Of a stretch of DNA of 21,499 bases, positions 1-8,171 are shown one piece after another. Position 1 is the stretch's first letter. Each line of letters opens with the position of its first letter. A program made the position numbers and the translations under genes. Source of the stretch: Solirubrobacteraceae bacterium (GTDB lineage Bacteria > Actinomycetota > Thermoleophilia > Solirubrobacterales > Solirubrobacteraceae); NCBI GenBank assembly GCA_017882405.1, contig JADGPO010000030.1:1-21499 (forward strand). Direction: 5' to 3'. The notes under the pieces are model-generated. The model saw only the letters and a program-made list of their open reading frames with translations, was not told the origin of the DNA and ran no database searches.

Positions 1-507
1 CGCCTCGCGGCCGGCGAGGCCGGCCGTCAGCGCGCTGGCCCAGGCGGCCGGGCGAGCCGGACCGCGGTCCGCGAACGCCTTGGCCCGGGCGGCGCGCGCT
101 CTGCGGCGCGCGTCCTCCAGCATCCCCAGCGTTTGGTGCAGGCCGTGCTCGTCGACCACCCGCTCAAGTGAGGCGAGCGCATCGGCGCTCTGCTGCAGGC
201 CGGCCAGCCGCAGCCAGGCGGGGGTGTAGACGCGGATCAGCCAGTCCATCGCCATCCACGCGCGTTCCGGATCGAGCCCGTCGTCGGCGGTTCCGATCGT
301 CCGCGCCAGATACGGGCGCAGCCGCTGGCGGGGCTCGTCGTCCAGGCCGTCGTTGAGCGCGATGGACAGTGCCCGCAGCACCGGGCTGACGCATGCCGGG
401 TCGTCGCTGTGCGGCTCGCCGGCCAGGTGGCTGACCCACTCCATCGCGCATCGACCGTCCTCCGGGGTGTCGTGGGTCCCATAGGCGAGGGTGTAGTCGC
501 TGGTCAT
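1..507 (-). CDS. Conserved hypothetical protein, C-terminus cut by window edge
   Basis: The reading frame is open from the ATG at 507 to the window edge, giving 169 codons without a stop, so the C-terminus is missing. An AGGAG Shine-Dalgarno sequence lies 5 nt before the ATG (513-517 on the plus strand), which fixes the start. The protein begins MTSDYTLAYGTHDTPEDGRC and is soluble, with no signal peptide or membrane segment. It has a Trp-rich middle (MDWLIRVYTPAWLRLAGL) and an Arg/Ala-rich helical end. It resembles conserved actinobacterial hypothetical proteins that I know only as uncharacterised, and I cannot assign a function. It lies 63 nt downstream of the D-malate dehydrogenase-like gene on the same strand. 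No clear promoter is visible in that gap, so co-transcription is plausible. Confidence 0.75.
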   Translation of the reverse strand, partial: MTSDYTLAYGTHDTPEDGRCAMEWVSHLAGEPHSDDPACVSPVLRALSIALNDGLDDEPRQRLRPYLARTIGTADDGLDPERAWMAMDWLIRVYTPAWLRLAGLQQSADALASLERVVDEHGLHQTLGMLEDARRRARAARAKAFADRGPARPAAWASALTAGLAGREA

Positions 508-570
508 CGGGTCTCCTGACGCTGACGGGACGTCCGATTCTCCCGCGTGGACGGCGTCGCGTCCAGGCTC

Positions 571-1653
571 TCAGGCGATGGCGTCGGCGATCGCGCAGCC
601 GGCCGTGACCGTGTCGGCGCGGCCGCCGATGTCAGCGGTGCGGGCAGCGGGGTCAGCCAGCCCAGTCTCGATGGCGCGCAGCAGAGCCGCGGCGGCGGCC
701 GGCTCGCCCACGTGCTCCAGCATCATCTGGGTGGCCCAGATCTGCCCTACCGGGTTGGCGATACCCCGTCCGGCGATGTCCGGAGCGGAGCCGTGCACGG
801 GCTCGAACAGCGACGGGTGGGTCCTCTCGGGGTTGACGTTGGCCGACGGCGCGATCCCGATCGTCCCGGTGCAGGCCGGCCCGAGGTCGGAGAGGATGTC
901 GCCGAACAGGTTGGAGGCGACGATCACGTCGAAGCGGTCCGGGTGAAGCACCACCTGCGCGACCAGCGCGTCGATGTGGAACTTGTCGACGGCCACGTCG
1001 GGATGGGAGGGCGCCATCGCCGCCACCCGCTCGTCCCAATAGGGCATCGAGATCGCGATCCCGTTGGACTTCGTCGCCGAGGTCAGGTGACCGGACCCAC
1101 CCGCCCCGCGCCGCGCGGCCAGCTCGAACGCGTAACGCAGGATCCGATCGACACCGATCCGGGTCATGATCGTCTCCTGCAGGACGGTCTCACGCTCGGT
1201 GCCGGCGAACATCCGCCCGCCCACCGACGAGTACTCGCCCTCGGTGTTCTCGCGGACGACCACGAAGTCGATCTCGCCCGGCTCGCGGCCGGCCAGCGGC
1301 GAGGGCACCCCCGGCATCAGCCGCACGGGGCGCAGCCCGACGTACTGGTCATACGCGCGCCGGAACTCCAGGATCGAGCCCCACAGCGAGACGTGGTCTG
1401 GCACCATGTCGGGCCAGCCGACCGCTCCGAAAAGGATCGCGTCGCAGTCGCCCACCTGGTCGCGCCAGTCCTCGGGCATCATCCGGCCGTGCGCCAGGTA
1501 GTAGTCGCACGAGGCGAAATCCAGCTCGCGCACGTCCACCGCGAAGCCGAACCGGTCGGCCGCGGCGTGCAGGGCGCGCAGGCCCTCGGGCAGCACCTCG
1601 CGGCCGATCCCGTCGCCGGGAATGGCGGCGACCCGGTAGGCGCGCTCGCTCAT
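571..1653 (-). CDS. dmlA: D-malate / tartrate dehydrogenase (decarboxylating), IPMDH superfamily
   Basis: This 360-aa protein should oxidise and decarboxylate D-malate to pyruvate, or act on tartrate, using NAD+ and a divalent metal in the cytosol. Family hallmarks run in order: AAIPGDGIG (9-17) at the nucleotide side, LWGSILEFRRAYDQYVGLRP (90-109) with the substrate-loop arginines, ENTEGEYSS (135-143), TKSNG (194-198), VDKFHIDAL (222-230), SNLFGDILSDLGPA (247-260) with the metal-binding aspartates, and EPVHGSAPDIAG (284-295). The ENTEGEYSS and LWGS forms match the D-malate/tartrate branch (DmlA/TtuC) better than 3-isopropylmalate dehydrogenase LeuB, and no leucine genes are nearby. The length is normal and the frame is intact. 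The start ATG lacks a good Shine-Dalgarno; a weak -10-like hexamer sits 7 nt upstream. The exact substrate preference cannot be read from sequence. Confidence 0.87.
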   Translation of the reverse strand: MSERAYRVAAIPGDGIGREVLPEGLRALHAAADRFGFAVDVRELDFASCDYYLAHGRMMPEDWRDQVGDCDAILFGAVGWPDMVPDHVSLWGSILEFRRAYDQYVGLRPVRLMPGVPSPLAGREPGEIDFVVVRENTEGEYSSVGGRMFAGTERETVLQETIMTRIGVDRILRYAFELAARRGAGGSGHLTSATKSNGIAISMPYWDERVAAMAPSHPDVAVDKFHIDALVAQVVLHPDRFDVIVASNLFGDILSDLGPACTGTIGIAPSANVNPERTHPSLFEPVHGSAPDIAGRGIANPVGQIWATQMMLEHVGEPAAAAALLRAIETGLADPAARTADIGGRADTVTAGCAIADAIA

Positions 1654-1660
1654 CGCCCCG

Positions 1661-1666
1661 GTTCTA
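1661..1666 (-). promoter_or_regulatory. Weak candidate -10 element for the dmlA-like gene
   Basis: On the minus strand TAGAAC lies 7 nt before the ATG at 1653 and no Shine-Dalgarno is present. The position matches the other -10-like hexamers in this window, but the last base is C rather than the T of TANNNT, so this is the weakest of the set. Confidence 0.25.
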
Positions 1667-1702
1667 CAGCACCGGCCGCTTCCGGGTCGCCCCGGACCTG
1701 CC

Positions 1703-1708
1703 TAAGCT
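1703..1708 (+). promoter_or_regulatory. Candidate -10 element for the permease / two-component operon
   Basis: TAAGCT (form TANNNT) lies 11 nt before the ATG at 1720. Transcription would begin at or very near the start codon, giving a leaderless or nearly leaderless message. No convincing -35 hexamer is visible. It is divergent from the dmlA-like gene, with 66 bp between the two start codons. Confidence 0.4.
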
Positions 1709-1719
1709 TCGCGCTGGAG

Positions 1720-1911
1720 ATGCCAGAGCCGCGCCCCCTGCGTCATACCTATACGCGCGTCATGTCGATCCTGATGGTCGTCCTCGGCGTGGCCATGCTG
1801 GTGGTCACCTTCGCCGGCGGCGGGGGCCCGGCGGCGACCGGAGTGCTGCTCGGCGTGCTCTTCATCGCGGCCGGAGTCGGCCGGATCTACGTGCAGTCAC
1901 GAGGTAGCTAG
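1720..1911 (+). CDS. Small two-helix membrane protein, unknown function
   Basis: This 63-aa protein has a basic N-terminus (MPEPRPLRHTYTRV), then two hydrophobic segments at about residues 15-32 and 38-55 separated by a glycine-rich turn (AGGGGPAA). It is probably a small inner-membrane hairpin. Its stop codon is 2 nt from the ATG of the first permease, so it is the first gene of that operon, and its 3' end carries the GAGG Shine-Dalgarno used by the permease. The ATG at 1720 is chosen because the upstream frame reads antisense through the dmlA-like gene and because a TAAGCT -10-like element precedes it. An internal ATG at 1762 would remove the basic N-terminus and is less likely. I recognise no characterised family; it could be a permease accessory subunit. 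Confidence 0.65.
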   Translation: MPEPRPLRHTYTRVMSILMVVLGVAMLVVTFAGGGGPAATGVLLGVLFIAAGVGRIYVQSRGS

Positions 1912-1913
1912 AC

Positions 1914-3908
1914 ATGGACGAGCGGCCGCTCAGCTACCGCGCCGTGTTCGCGGTCGTCTACACGACCTCGGTCAGCTCCGTGTACTTCGCCCTGGGGGTC
2001 GTCGCGCGCCGGGCCAACGGGCTGACCCCCGCGGTGTTCCTGGCCGCCGGGATCTACTTCGGGCTGACCGCGATGACGTTCAGCGAGGGCGCCGGTATGT
2101 TCCGCGAGCGCGGCGGCTCGGCGGTGTTCGCGCGCTATGCGTTCAACGAGCTGGTCAGCTTCATCGCCGGGTGGGCGATCGTGCTCGACTACACGATCCT
2201 GATCGCGGTGACGGCGCTCGCCGTGCCCGCCTATCTGGCCGCGTTCTGGGGCCCGATCGACCGCGGTGTGCTGGAGATAATCGTCGCGCTGGCGGTGATC
2301 GCGGCGGTGCTGGCCGACAACGTCACCGGCATCAACGCGCGCCGGATCCGTCGCCGGATCTTCGTCACCGTGGCCGACCTGGCGCTGCAGGCGGTGGTCG
2401 TCGTTCTCGGTCTGGCCCTGGCCTTGCATCCGCACCACCTGACCGAGGCGATCCACCTGGGCAGCGGCTCGAGCGTCCGCGACCTGGCGTTCGCCCTACC
2501 GATCGCGATCGTCGCGTTCACCGGCCTGGAGGCCGCGGCCAGCCTGTCGGGCGAGGTCGCCGGCAACCAGCGGTCGCTCAAGCGGCTGGTCGTTCCCGGA
2601 TCCTCGGTGATCGTGCTGGTGTACGTCGGGATATCGCTGGTGGGCGTGTCCGCGCTGCCGGTGCACCACGGCGTGACGATGCTGGGGCAGGCGCACCTCA
2701 ACGCTCCGGTGCTGGGGGTGGTGGAGGCCTTCCGACCCAAGTGGGTGGCCGACGTGCTCAAGTACCTGGTGGCGATCGGCGGCGCGGCCGGTCTGGCGGC
2801 GGCGGCCAGCTCGGGCATGCTGGGGGTCTCCCGGGTGGGGTACTCGCTGGCCACCAACCGCCAGATCCCCTCCGCCGTGGGGCGCCTGCACCCTCGCTGG
2901 GGCACCCCCTGGGTGATCATGGTCGGCGCTGGGCTGGCGGCCGCCGCGCTCGTGCTGCCGACCGATCTGGAGCTGTTGATCGGGATCTACGCGTTCGGGG
3001 CGCTGCTGTCGTTCACGATCGCGCACGTGTCGGTGATCGTGCTGCGCTTCCGCGAGCCTCGGCGCCCGCGCGGCTACCGGGTCCCGCTGTCGGTGCGTGT
3101 CGGCAGCGCGCGCGTGCCGCTGCCGGCCGTGCTGGGGGCGATCCTGTCGGTTGCCGGGTGGGTGGCCGTGCTGGCGCTGCATCCCACGGCGCGCTACGTC
3201 GGGCTGGGCTGGCTGGCGGCCGGCCTGCTGCTCTACGTGACCTACCGCAAGAGCGAATCCAAGCCGCTGCTCAAGCGGGTCACGATCCCGGAGCGGGCGC
3301 TGCGCCACGAGACGCTGGAGCCGGACTTCGGCTCGATCCTGGTGCCGATCTTCGGCAGCCCGCTGGATGACGACATCATTCAGACGGCCGGCCGGCTGGC
3401 CGCCGATGACCACGACGGCCCGACCGGCCCGGTGATCGAGGCGGTGTGGGTATTCGAGCTGCCACTCTCGCTGCCGTTGGACGCCCCGCTGCCCGAAGCT
3501 CAGGTGCAGCGAGCGCGCGCCGCGCTGGCCCGCGCCAAGGCGGTCGGCGAGGAGTACGCGGGCGTCACCGTGGCCACCACCGTCGTCCGCGCCCGTCGCG
3601 TCGGCCAGGCGATCGTCACCGAAGCGCGCGAGCGTGGCGTGGAGGCGATCGTACTGGCCGCCGAGGAGCCCTCCCGGATCCGCGGCGGCACGCGCTTCGG
3701 CGGCTCCAGCGGCCCGCTGGACAACTACGTGGGCGAGATCAGCAAGTACGTGATCCGCAAGGCGCCGTGCCGGGTGATCATCACCGCCCCGCCGGCTCCC
3801 GGCACCAAGGCCGCCCGGCGCGAGGAGGCGATCAAGCAGGCGGCCACGGCTCCTGCGAGTGAAGGGGCGGCCGCCGAGTCGACGCCCGCCGTCCAGGGCG
3901 CCGAGTAA
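1914..3908 (+). CDS. APC-superfamily permease with C-terminal Usp-like domain (paralogue 1)
   Basis: This 664-aa protein has an APC-fold transport domain at about residues 8-445 (around 12 hydrophobic segments) and a soluble Usp-like domain at about 470-626, then a charged Ala/Glu-rich tail. APC features include AFTGLEAAAS (201-210) in the region of the broken helix 6 and YAFGALLSFTIAHVSVIVLR (359-378). The Usp part starts DFGSILVPIF and ends KYVIRKAPCRVII (611-623); in the GX2GX9G(S/T)-like loop the glycine is kept in VGEIS but the usual Ser/Thr is Glu. An APC core plus cytosolic Usp-like domain is also the design of the potassium importer KimA, but amino-acid transport is equally possible from sequence alone. 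The start has GAGG 9 nt upstream. It is followed 52 nt later by a paralogue and then a KdpDE-like pair, which favours a regulated ion-transport role (inference). Confidence 0.85.
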   Translation: MDERPLSYRAVFAVVYTTSVSSVYFALGVVARRANGLTPAVFLAAGIYFGLTAMTFSEGAGMFRERGGSAVFARYAFNELVSFIAGWAIVLDYTILIAVTALAVPAYLAAFWGPIDRGVLEIIVALAVIAAVLADNVTGINARRIRRRIFVTVADLALQAVVVVLGLALALHPHHLTEAIHLGSGSSVRDLAFALPIAIVAFTGLEAAASLSGEVAGNQRSLKRLVVPGSSVIVLVYVGISLVGVSALPVHHGVTMLGQAHLNAPVLGVVEAFRPKWVADVLKYLVAIGGAAGLAAAASSGMLGVSRVGYSLATNRQIPSAVGRLHPRWGTPWVIMVGAGLAAAALVLPTDLELLIGIYAFGALLSFTIAHVSVIVLRFREPRRPRGYRVPLSVRVGSARVPLPAVLGAILSVAGWVAVLALHPTARYVGLGWLAAGLLLYVTYRKSESKPLLKRVTIPERALRHETLEPDFGSILVPIFGSPLDDDIIQTAGRLAADDHDGPTGPVIEAVWVFELPLSLPLDAPLPEAQVQRARAALARAKAVGEEYAGVTVATTVVRARRVGQAIVTEARERGVEAIVLAAEEPSRIRGGTRFGGSSGPLDNYVGEISKYVIRKAPCRVIITAPPAPGTKAARREEAIKQAATAPASEGAAAESTPAVQGAE

Positions 3909-3922
3909 TGGACGCGATGACG

Positions 3923-3950
3923 GGGCGCGCCCGCCGGGCTCGCAAGCCCG
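3923..3950 (+). other. Two adjacent small inverted repeats between the permease genes
   Basis: The 52-nt gap between the two permease genes holds the palindrome GGGCGCGCCC (3923-3932) and a perfect hairpin CGGGCT-CGCA-AGCCCG (3935-3950). The second hairpin ends 10 nt before the ATG at 3961, and no Shine-Dalgarno follows it. There is no T tract. It may tune translation or mRNA stability of the downstream permease; this is inference from structure and position. Confidence 0.4.
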
Positions 3951-3960
3951 TAGACGACTG

Positions 3961-5853
3961 ATGGCCGAGAGACGGATACCGGGGCTGCAGCGGGTGCTGG
4001 GGGTCAACGCGCTGTTCTCGACGGCGTACGGGCACGTCGGCTCGTCGATCTACTACGCGCTCGGCCTGGTGGCCTCCTACGCGCTCGGCCTGACGCCGGT
4101 CGTGTTCGTGCTCACCGGCGTGATCTTCTACCTGACCGCGGCCACCTACGCCGAGGCGACCGCCATGTACCCCGAGGCGGGGGGGTCGTCCAGCTTCGCC
4201 CGGCACGCCTTCAACGAGTTCTGGTCGTTCTTCGCCGCCTGGGCCCAGATGCTCAACTACACGATCACGATCGCCATCTCGGCGTTCTTCGTGCCCCACT
4301 ACCTGGGCGGGCTGTTCTTCCCCGCGCTCAAGCACGGCCCGGGGGACATCATCTTCGGGATCGGGGTGGTGATCGCGCTGTGCGGGATCAACGTCATCGG
4401 CGTCACCGAGGCGGCCACGCTGAACATCCTCCTCGCGGTCACCGACTTCGCCACCCAGCTGTTGCTGGTGGTGATCGGCGGGGTGCTGGTGTTCTCCGCC
4501 CACACCCTGATCTCCAACGTGCACCTGGGGACGGCGCCGCACTGGAAGGACTTCCTGATCGCGATCCCGGTGGGGATGATCGCCTACACGGGGATCGAGA
4601 CGATCTCCAACATGGCCGAGGAGGCCAAGGACTCGGCGACGACGATCCCCAAGGCGATCAACCGCGTGGTCATCGCCGTGTTCGCGATCTACGCCGCCCT
4701 GCCGGCCGTCGCCCTGTCGGCCCTCCCCGTGGTCAAGGTGCACGGCAAGTACCAGACACTCCTCGGGGTCGACGAGAGCAAGGGCGGGTTCGCCGGCGAT
4801 CCCGTCCTGGGCATCGTCAAGCACCTGAACCTGGGACCCCTGCAGCACGCCGGTGAGATCTACGTCGGCCTGCTGGCGGCCACGATCCTGTTCATCGCCA
4901 CCAACGCCGGGATCATCGGCGTCTCCCGCCTGGTCTACTCGATGGGCCTGCATCGCCAGGTCCCCGAGGGCCTGAGGCGGCTGCATCCCAGATACCGCAC
5001 TCCGTGGATCGGGATAGTGCTGTTCGGGGGGATCGCCTGCCTGACGATCATCCCCGGCCAGGCGACGTTCCTGGGCAACATGTACGCCTTCGGCGCGATG
5101 CTGTCGTTCACGATCGCCCACCTGGCGGTGATCAAGCTGCGCATCAAGGAGCCCGATCGCGAGCGCCCCTACCGCGGTCCTGGCACGGTGCGGATCGCCG
5201 GGCGCCCGCTGCCCGTGTTCGCTCTGCTCGGCGGTCTGGGGACGCTGCTGGCGTTCGTCACCGTCACCGTGCTTCACCTGACCGTCGCCGCGGCGGGGGT
5301 CGGCTGGCTGGCAATCGGGATCGTCGTCTACGTGATCTACCGCCACCAGCAGGGGCTGGACCTGCGCACCACCACCAAGGTCAAGGTGCTCGGGCCCGCG
5401 GCGGAGTCCGAGGCCGAGTACGACTCGGTGGTGGTCGCGTTCGACGAGACGACCGGCTATGACCCGGCGGTGATGGCAACGGCAGCCCGGCTGGCGGCCC
5501 GGCGGCGCCGCGGGATCCACGTGCTGGTGACGATCGCGGTGCCGGCCTCCAGTCCGATCGACGCCGAGCTGCCCGAACAGGAGTCGGCCGCGCAGTCGAT
5601 CATCGAGGAGGCCAAGGTGCAGGTGGGGCGCCGCGTGTCCGGTCACTGGGACAAGGTCAGGGCAGGGCAGACGGGCCGGCGGATCGTCGACGAGGCGCGT
5701 GCCGTGCACGCCGAGGCGATCGTGATGCCGATGGCACGCTCCGGCGGCGGTTTTGCCCGGGCGCTGGAGACGGTGCTGCGTGAACGGCCCTGCCGGGTGA
5801 TCATCGAGTCCGCTCCCCAGCCGCAGGAGCGCGGGCCACGAGTAGCCGCTTAG
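3961..5853 (+). CDS. APC-superfamily permease with C-terminal Usp-like domain (paralogue 2)
   Basis: This 630-aa protein is colinear with the preceding permease. The transport domain spans about residues 8-462 and a Usp-like domain about 486-616. APC landmarks are VNALFSTAYG (15-24) in the first helix, AYTGIETISNMAEEA (208-222) in the helix 6-7 region, FIATNAGIIGVSRLVYSMG (311-329) and MYAFGAMLSFTIAHLAVIKL (374-393). From memory the first-helix motif resembles KimA DALSSVAYG, with Asn where KimA has Asp. The C-terminal domain has the Usp ending ERPCRVII (608-615), but the preceding segment (SGGGFARALETVL) lacks the normal ATP-binding glycine pattern, so nucleotide binding is doubtful. The ATG at 3961 matches the N-terminus of paralogue 1; no good Shine-Dalgarno is seen. 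The two proteins are clearly diverged, so this is an old duplication. The substrate is unknown; K+ or an amino acid is plausible. Confidence 0.85.
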   Translation: MAERRIPGLQRVLGVNALFSTAYGHVGSSIYYALGLVASYALGLTPVVFVLTGVIFYLTAATYAEATAMYPEAGGSSSFARHAFNEFWSFFAAWAQMLNYTITIAISAFFVPHYLGGLFFPALKHGPGDIIFGIGVVIALCGINVIGVTEAATLNILLAVTDFATQLLLVVIGGVLVFSAHTLISNVHLGTAPHWKDFLIAIPVGMIAYTGIETISNMAEEAKDSATTIPKAINRVVIAVFAIYAALPAVALSALPVVKVHGKYQTLLGVDESKGGFAGDPVLGIVKHLNLGPLQHAGEIYVGLLAATILFIATNAGIIGVSRLVYSMGLHRQVPEGLRRLHPRYRTPWIGIVLFGGIACLTIIPGQATFLGNMYAFGAMLSFTIAHLAVIKLRIKEPDRERPYRGPGTVRIAGRPLPVFALLGGLGTLLAFVTVTVLHLTVAAAGVGWLAIGIVVYVIYRHQQGLDLRTTTKVKVLGPAAESEAEYDSVVVAFDETTGYDPAVMATAARLAARRRRGIHVLVTIAVPASSPIDAELPEQESAAQSIIEEAKVQVGRRVSGHWDKVRAGQTGRRIVDEARAVHAEAIVMPMARSGGGFARALETVLRERPCRVIIESAPQPQERGPRVAA

Positions 5854-5857
5854 GTTG

Positions 5858-7288
5858 ATGCGCGCGCGCTGGCGATGGGACCGTCCGCAGACACGTTCGC
5901 TGGCCGAGGCCGCCGGCGAGACGGTGCTGGCCGTGGCCGCCGCGACGATCGTGGTGGCGCTTCTGCAATCGGCCGCGCCGCCGGCCGGCCTCGGGGTCGT
6001 GTACCTGCTGGCGGTGCTGGAGATCGCGGTGCGCCGCGGTCAGGTGGCGGCGCTGGCCACCGCGGTGCTGGGTGTGCTGACGCTCAACTACCTGTTCATC
6101 GCCCCGCGCCACCAGCTGGAGATCCGCCACACCCAGGATCTGATCGCGCTGCTCGTCTTCCTGGTTGCCGCCGTCGTGGTGGGGCGCCTGGCGGAGCTCG
6201 GACGCGCCCGGGCGCGGGAGGCCGAGAGCCGCGCACGGCTGGCCGCGGCCCGGCAGTCGGAGGCGACGCTGCTGGCCCAGGCGGCCTCGGCGATCCTCGC
6301 CGGGCACAGCCTGCAGGCCCAGTTCGCGGCGATCGAGAAGTTGGTGCAGACGGCCACCGGAGCCAGCCGCGCGCGGATCGTGGCCGAGCCGGTGCCCTCG
6401 CCTCAGGACGGGGAGCTGACGGTGCGGCTTCGAGCCCAGCAGCGCAGCTGGCTGTACGTGACCGACGACGGCAGTTGGGGCGCCGCGCAGCTGGAGCGGA
6501 TCGCCGAGCCGTTGGGAAAGCTGCTCGACGTCGCCGCCGAGCGCGAGCGAGTCGCCGAGCAGGCCGCCGAGACCGAGGCGGCGCGCCGCACCGAGACGGC
6601 GCGCACGGCCGTCCTGCATGCCATCTCGCACGATCTGCGCTCGCCACTGACTGCGATCACCACGGCGATCTCGGCGCTGCGTTCCGATCGGCTGTCGGCC
6701 GACGAGCACGGCGAGCTCGTCGACATGATCGACGCCGAGTCGGTGCGGCTGGCCAAGCTCGTCGACGATCTGCTGGATTTGTCAAAGATCCAGGCCGGAG
6801 CGGTGGCGCCGCGTCCGGATTGGTGCGATCTGAGTGACGTGGTCGCCTCGGCGGTCGCTCACCTGCCCGACACGCAGCCGATCGAGCTGGCCCTCCCGCT
6901 CGACCTGCCGCTCGTCCAGGCTGACGCGGCGCAGCTGGAGCGCGTCTTCTCCAACCTGCTGGAGAACGCGATCAAGTTCTCTCCGCCCGGGGCTCCGGTG
7001 CGCATCACTGGTGGCGTGGCGGCGGGCCGGGTGACGGTGCGGGTCACCGACCGCGGACGGGGCATCCCCGCCCAGCAGCGCGCGCGGGTCTTCGAACCGT
7101 TCTTTCGCGGACGCACCGATCGCAGCCCGGTGGCGGCCGGCTCGGGATCGGGGCTCGGACTGGCGATCGTCAAGGGCTTCGTCGAGGCCAACGGTGGGCG
7201 CATCCTGCTGCAGTCCGGCACCGGTCAGGGGACGTCGTTCGCCGTCAGCTTCCCGGTGGCGCGGCAGCCGGCGGCTGCCGGACCATGA
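5858..7288 (+). CDS. KdpD-like sensor histidine kinase (DUF4118 membrane domain), lacking the KdpD N-terminal domain
   Basis: This 476-aa inner-membrane kinase has about four membrane helices (19-110) of the DUF4118 type seen in KdpD, including LGVLTLNYLFIAPRHQLEI (71-89). A GAF-like region follows (about 137-230), then the HisKA dimerisation domain with ISHDLRSPLTAI (256-267; phosphoacceptor His258), then the ATPase domain with N box NLLENAIKFSP (366-376), G1 DRGRGIP (398-404) and G2 GSGSGLGLAIVKG (428-440). All catalytic motifs look intact. Classical KdpD is about 900 aa with an N-terminal Walker-type and Usp sensor region; here that half is absent and the protein starts just before the membrane helices. 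A TTG codon directly precedes the ATG. The gene begins 4 nt after the second permease and overlaps the regulator by 4 nt (ATGA). Sensing K+, osmotic or envelope state is inferred from KdpD. Confidence 0.9.
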   Translation: MRARWRWDRPQTRSLAEAAGETVLAVAAATIVVALLQSAAPPAGLGVVYLLAVLEIAVRRGQVAALATAVLGVLTLNYLFIAPRHQLEIRHTQDLIALLVFLVAAVVVGRLAELGRARAREAESRARLAAARQSEATLLAQAASAILAGHSLQAQFAAIEKLVQTATGASRARIVAEPVPSPQDGELTVRLRAQQRSWLYVTDDGSWGAAQLERIAEPLGKLLDVAAERERVAEQAAETEAARRTETARTAVLHAISHDLRSPLTAITTAISALRSDRLSADEHGELVDMIDAESVRLAKLVDDLLDLSKIQAGAVAPRPDWCDLSDVVASAVAHLPDTQPIELALPLDLPLVQADAAQLERVFSNLLENAIKFSPPGAPVRITGGVAAGRVTVRVTDRGRGIPAQQRARVFEPFFRGRTDRSPVAAGSGSGLGLAIVKGFVEANGGRILLQSGTGQGTSFAVSFPVARQPAAAGP

Positions 7289-8007
7289 GCAGTGTGAAAC
7301 CGGCACCCACCCACCCAGCCACCGGTCCGCGGATCCTCGTCGTCGACGACGAGCCGCAGATCGTGCGCGGGCTGACGATCATCCTGCGCACCGCCGGCTA
7401 CACGGTCGAGTCAGCCGGGACGATGGCGGAGGCGATGGCGTTGCTGGGCTCGCGTCCGCCGGACGCGCTGGTGCTGGACCTCGTGCTGCCCGACGGATCC
7501 GGGGTGGAGATCTGCCAGGAGGTCCGCCGCTTCAGCCGACTCCCGATCCTGGTGCTCTCGGCGGTCGGCGACGAGCGCGAGAAGGTGCGCGCGCTGGACG
7601 CCGGCGCCGACGACTACATCACCAAGCCGTTCGGCACCGACGAGCTGCTGGCGCGGTTGCGCGCCGTGCTGCGCCGCTCGGCCGAGCCCGGAGGCGGCTC
7701 GCAGGTGGTGGTCGGCGAGCTGACGATCGACGTGCTCGACCGTCGCGTCGAGCGGTCCGGTGAGCAGGTCCACCTCACGCCGATCGAGTTCGACATCCTG
7801 CGCGTGCTCGCGCGCAACCGCGGCCGGCTGGTCACCCAGCGCCAGCTGCTGGGAGACGTGTGGGGCCCCGAGTACGGGGAGGAGACCCACTACCTGCGCG
7901 TGCACATAGCCCACATCCGCGCCAAGCTGGAGCCCGACCCGTCGCGGCCGAGGTATCTGATCACCGAGCCGGGCGTGGGCTACCGGCTGCGCGACCCGGC
8001 GGATTAA
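7285..8007 (+). CDS. KdpE-like OmpR-family response regulator
   Basis: This 240-aa DNA-binding regulator has a receiver domain (about 15-130) with acidic pocket Asp21-Asp22, phosphorylation site Asp65 in VLDLVLP, Ser92 and Lys114 (KPF). A winged-helix output domain follows (about 143-238). The end of the output domain, HYLRVHIAHIRAKLEPDP and then ITEPGVGYRL, is the form typical of KdpE rather than PhoB or OmpR. It should be phosphorylated by the overlapping kinase and act as a transcription factor. No Kdp ATPase genes lie in the window, so the adjacent APC-Usp permease operon is the obvious candidate target, including autoregulation. The ATG at 7285 overlaps the kinase stop (ATGA), which implies translational coupling. 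The first 14 residues are a variable extension. Confidence 0.9.
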   Translation: MSSVKPAPTHPATGPRILVVDDEPQIVRGLTIILRTAGYTVESAGTMAEAMALLGSRPPDALVLDLVLPDGSGVEICQEVRRFSRLPILVLSAVGDEREKVRALDAGADDYITKPFGTDELLARLRAVLRRSAEPGGGSQVVVGELTIDVLDRRVERSGEQVHLTPIEFDILRVLARNRGRLVTQRQLLGDVWGPEYGEETHYLRVHIAHIRAKLEPDPSRPRYLITEPGVGYRLRDPAD

Positions 8008-8171
8008 TCGTGCTGTCGGCGGTTGGTGGCGCGGCCGGTCGTCGCTGATCAAGCATCGAGGATGGGCTCGGGGGGATGGATCTCACCGACGCTCGTCGAC
8101 CCGGGCGTGGTTCGGCGAAAACCGATCGTTTCTTGCGCGATCCACCGCACGGGAGCCAGCGTGCTGGAACG

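Noticed and set aside
571..1653. Assignment as 3-isopropylmalate dehydrogenase (leuB)
   Set aside because: Active-site and loop motifs match the D-malate/tartrate dehydrogenase branch closely and no leucine-biosynthesis genes are adjacent.
3832..5709. Long minus-strand open frame (over 600 codons) opposite the second permease
   Set aside because: It is rich in Arg, Gly, His, Asp and Gln without any recognisable domain, and lies antisense to a clear permease. Long antisense frames are expected in very GC-rich genes.
5858..7288. Full KdpD potassium sensor
   Set aside because: The N-terminal Walker-type and Usp sensor region of KdpD is absent and kdpFABC is not in the window; only the membrane, GAF-like and kinase parts are present.
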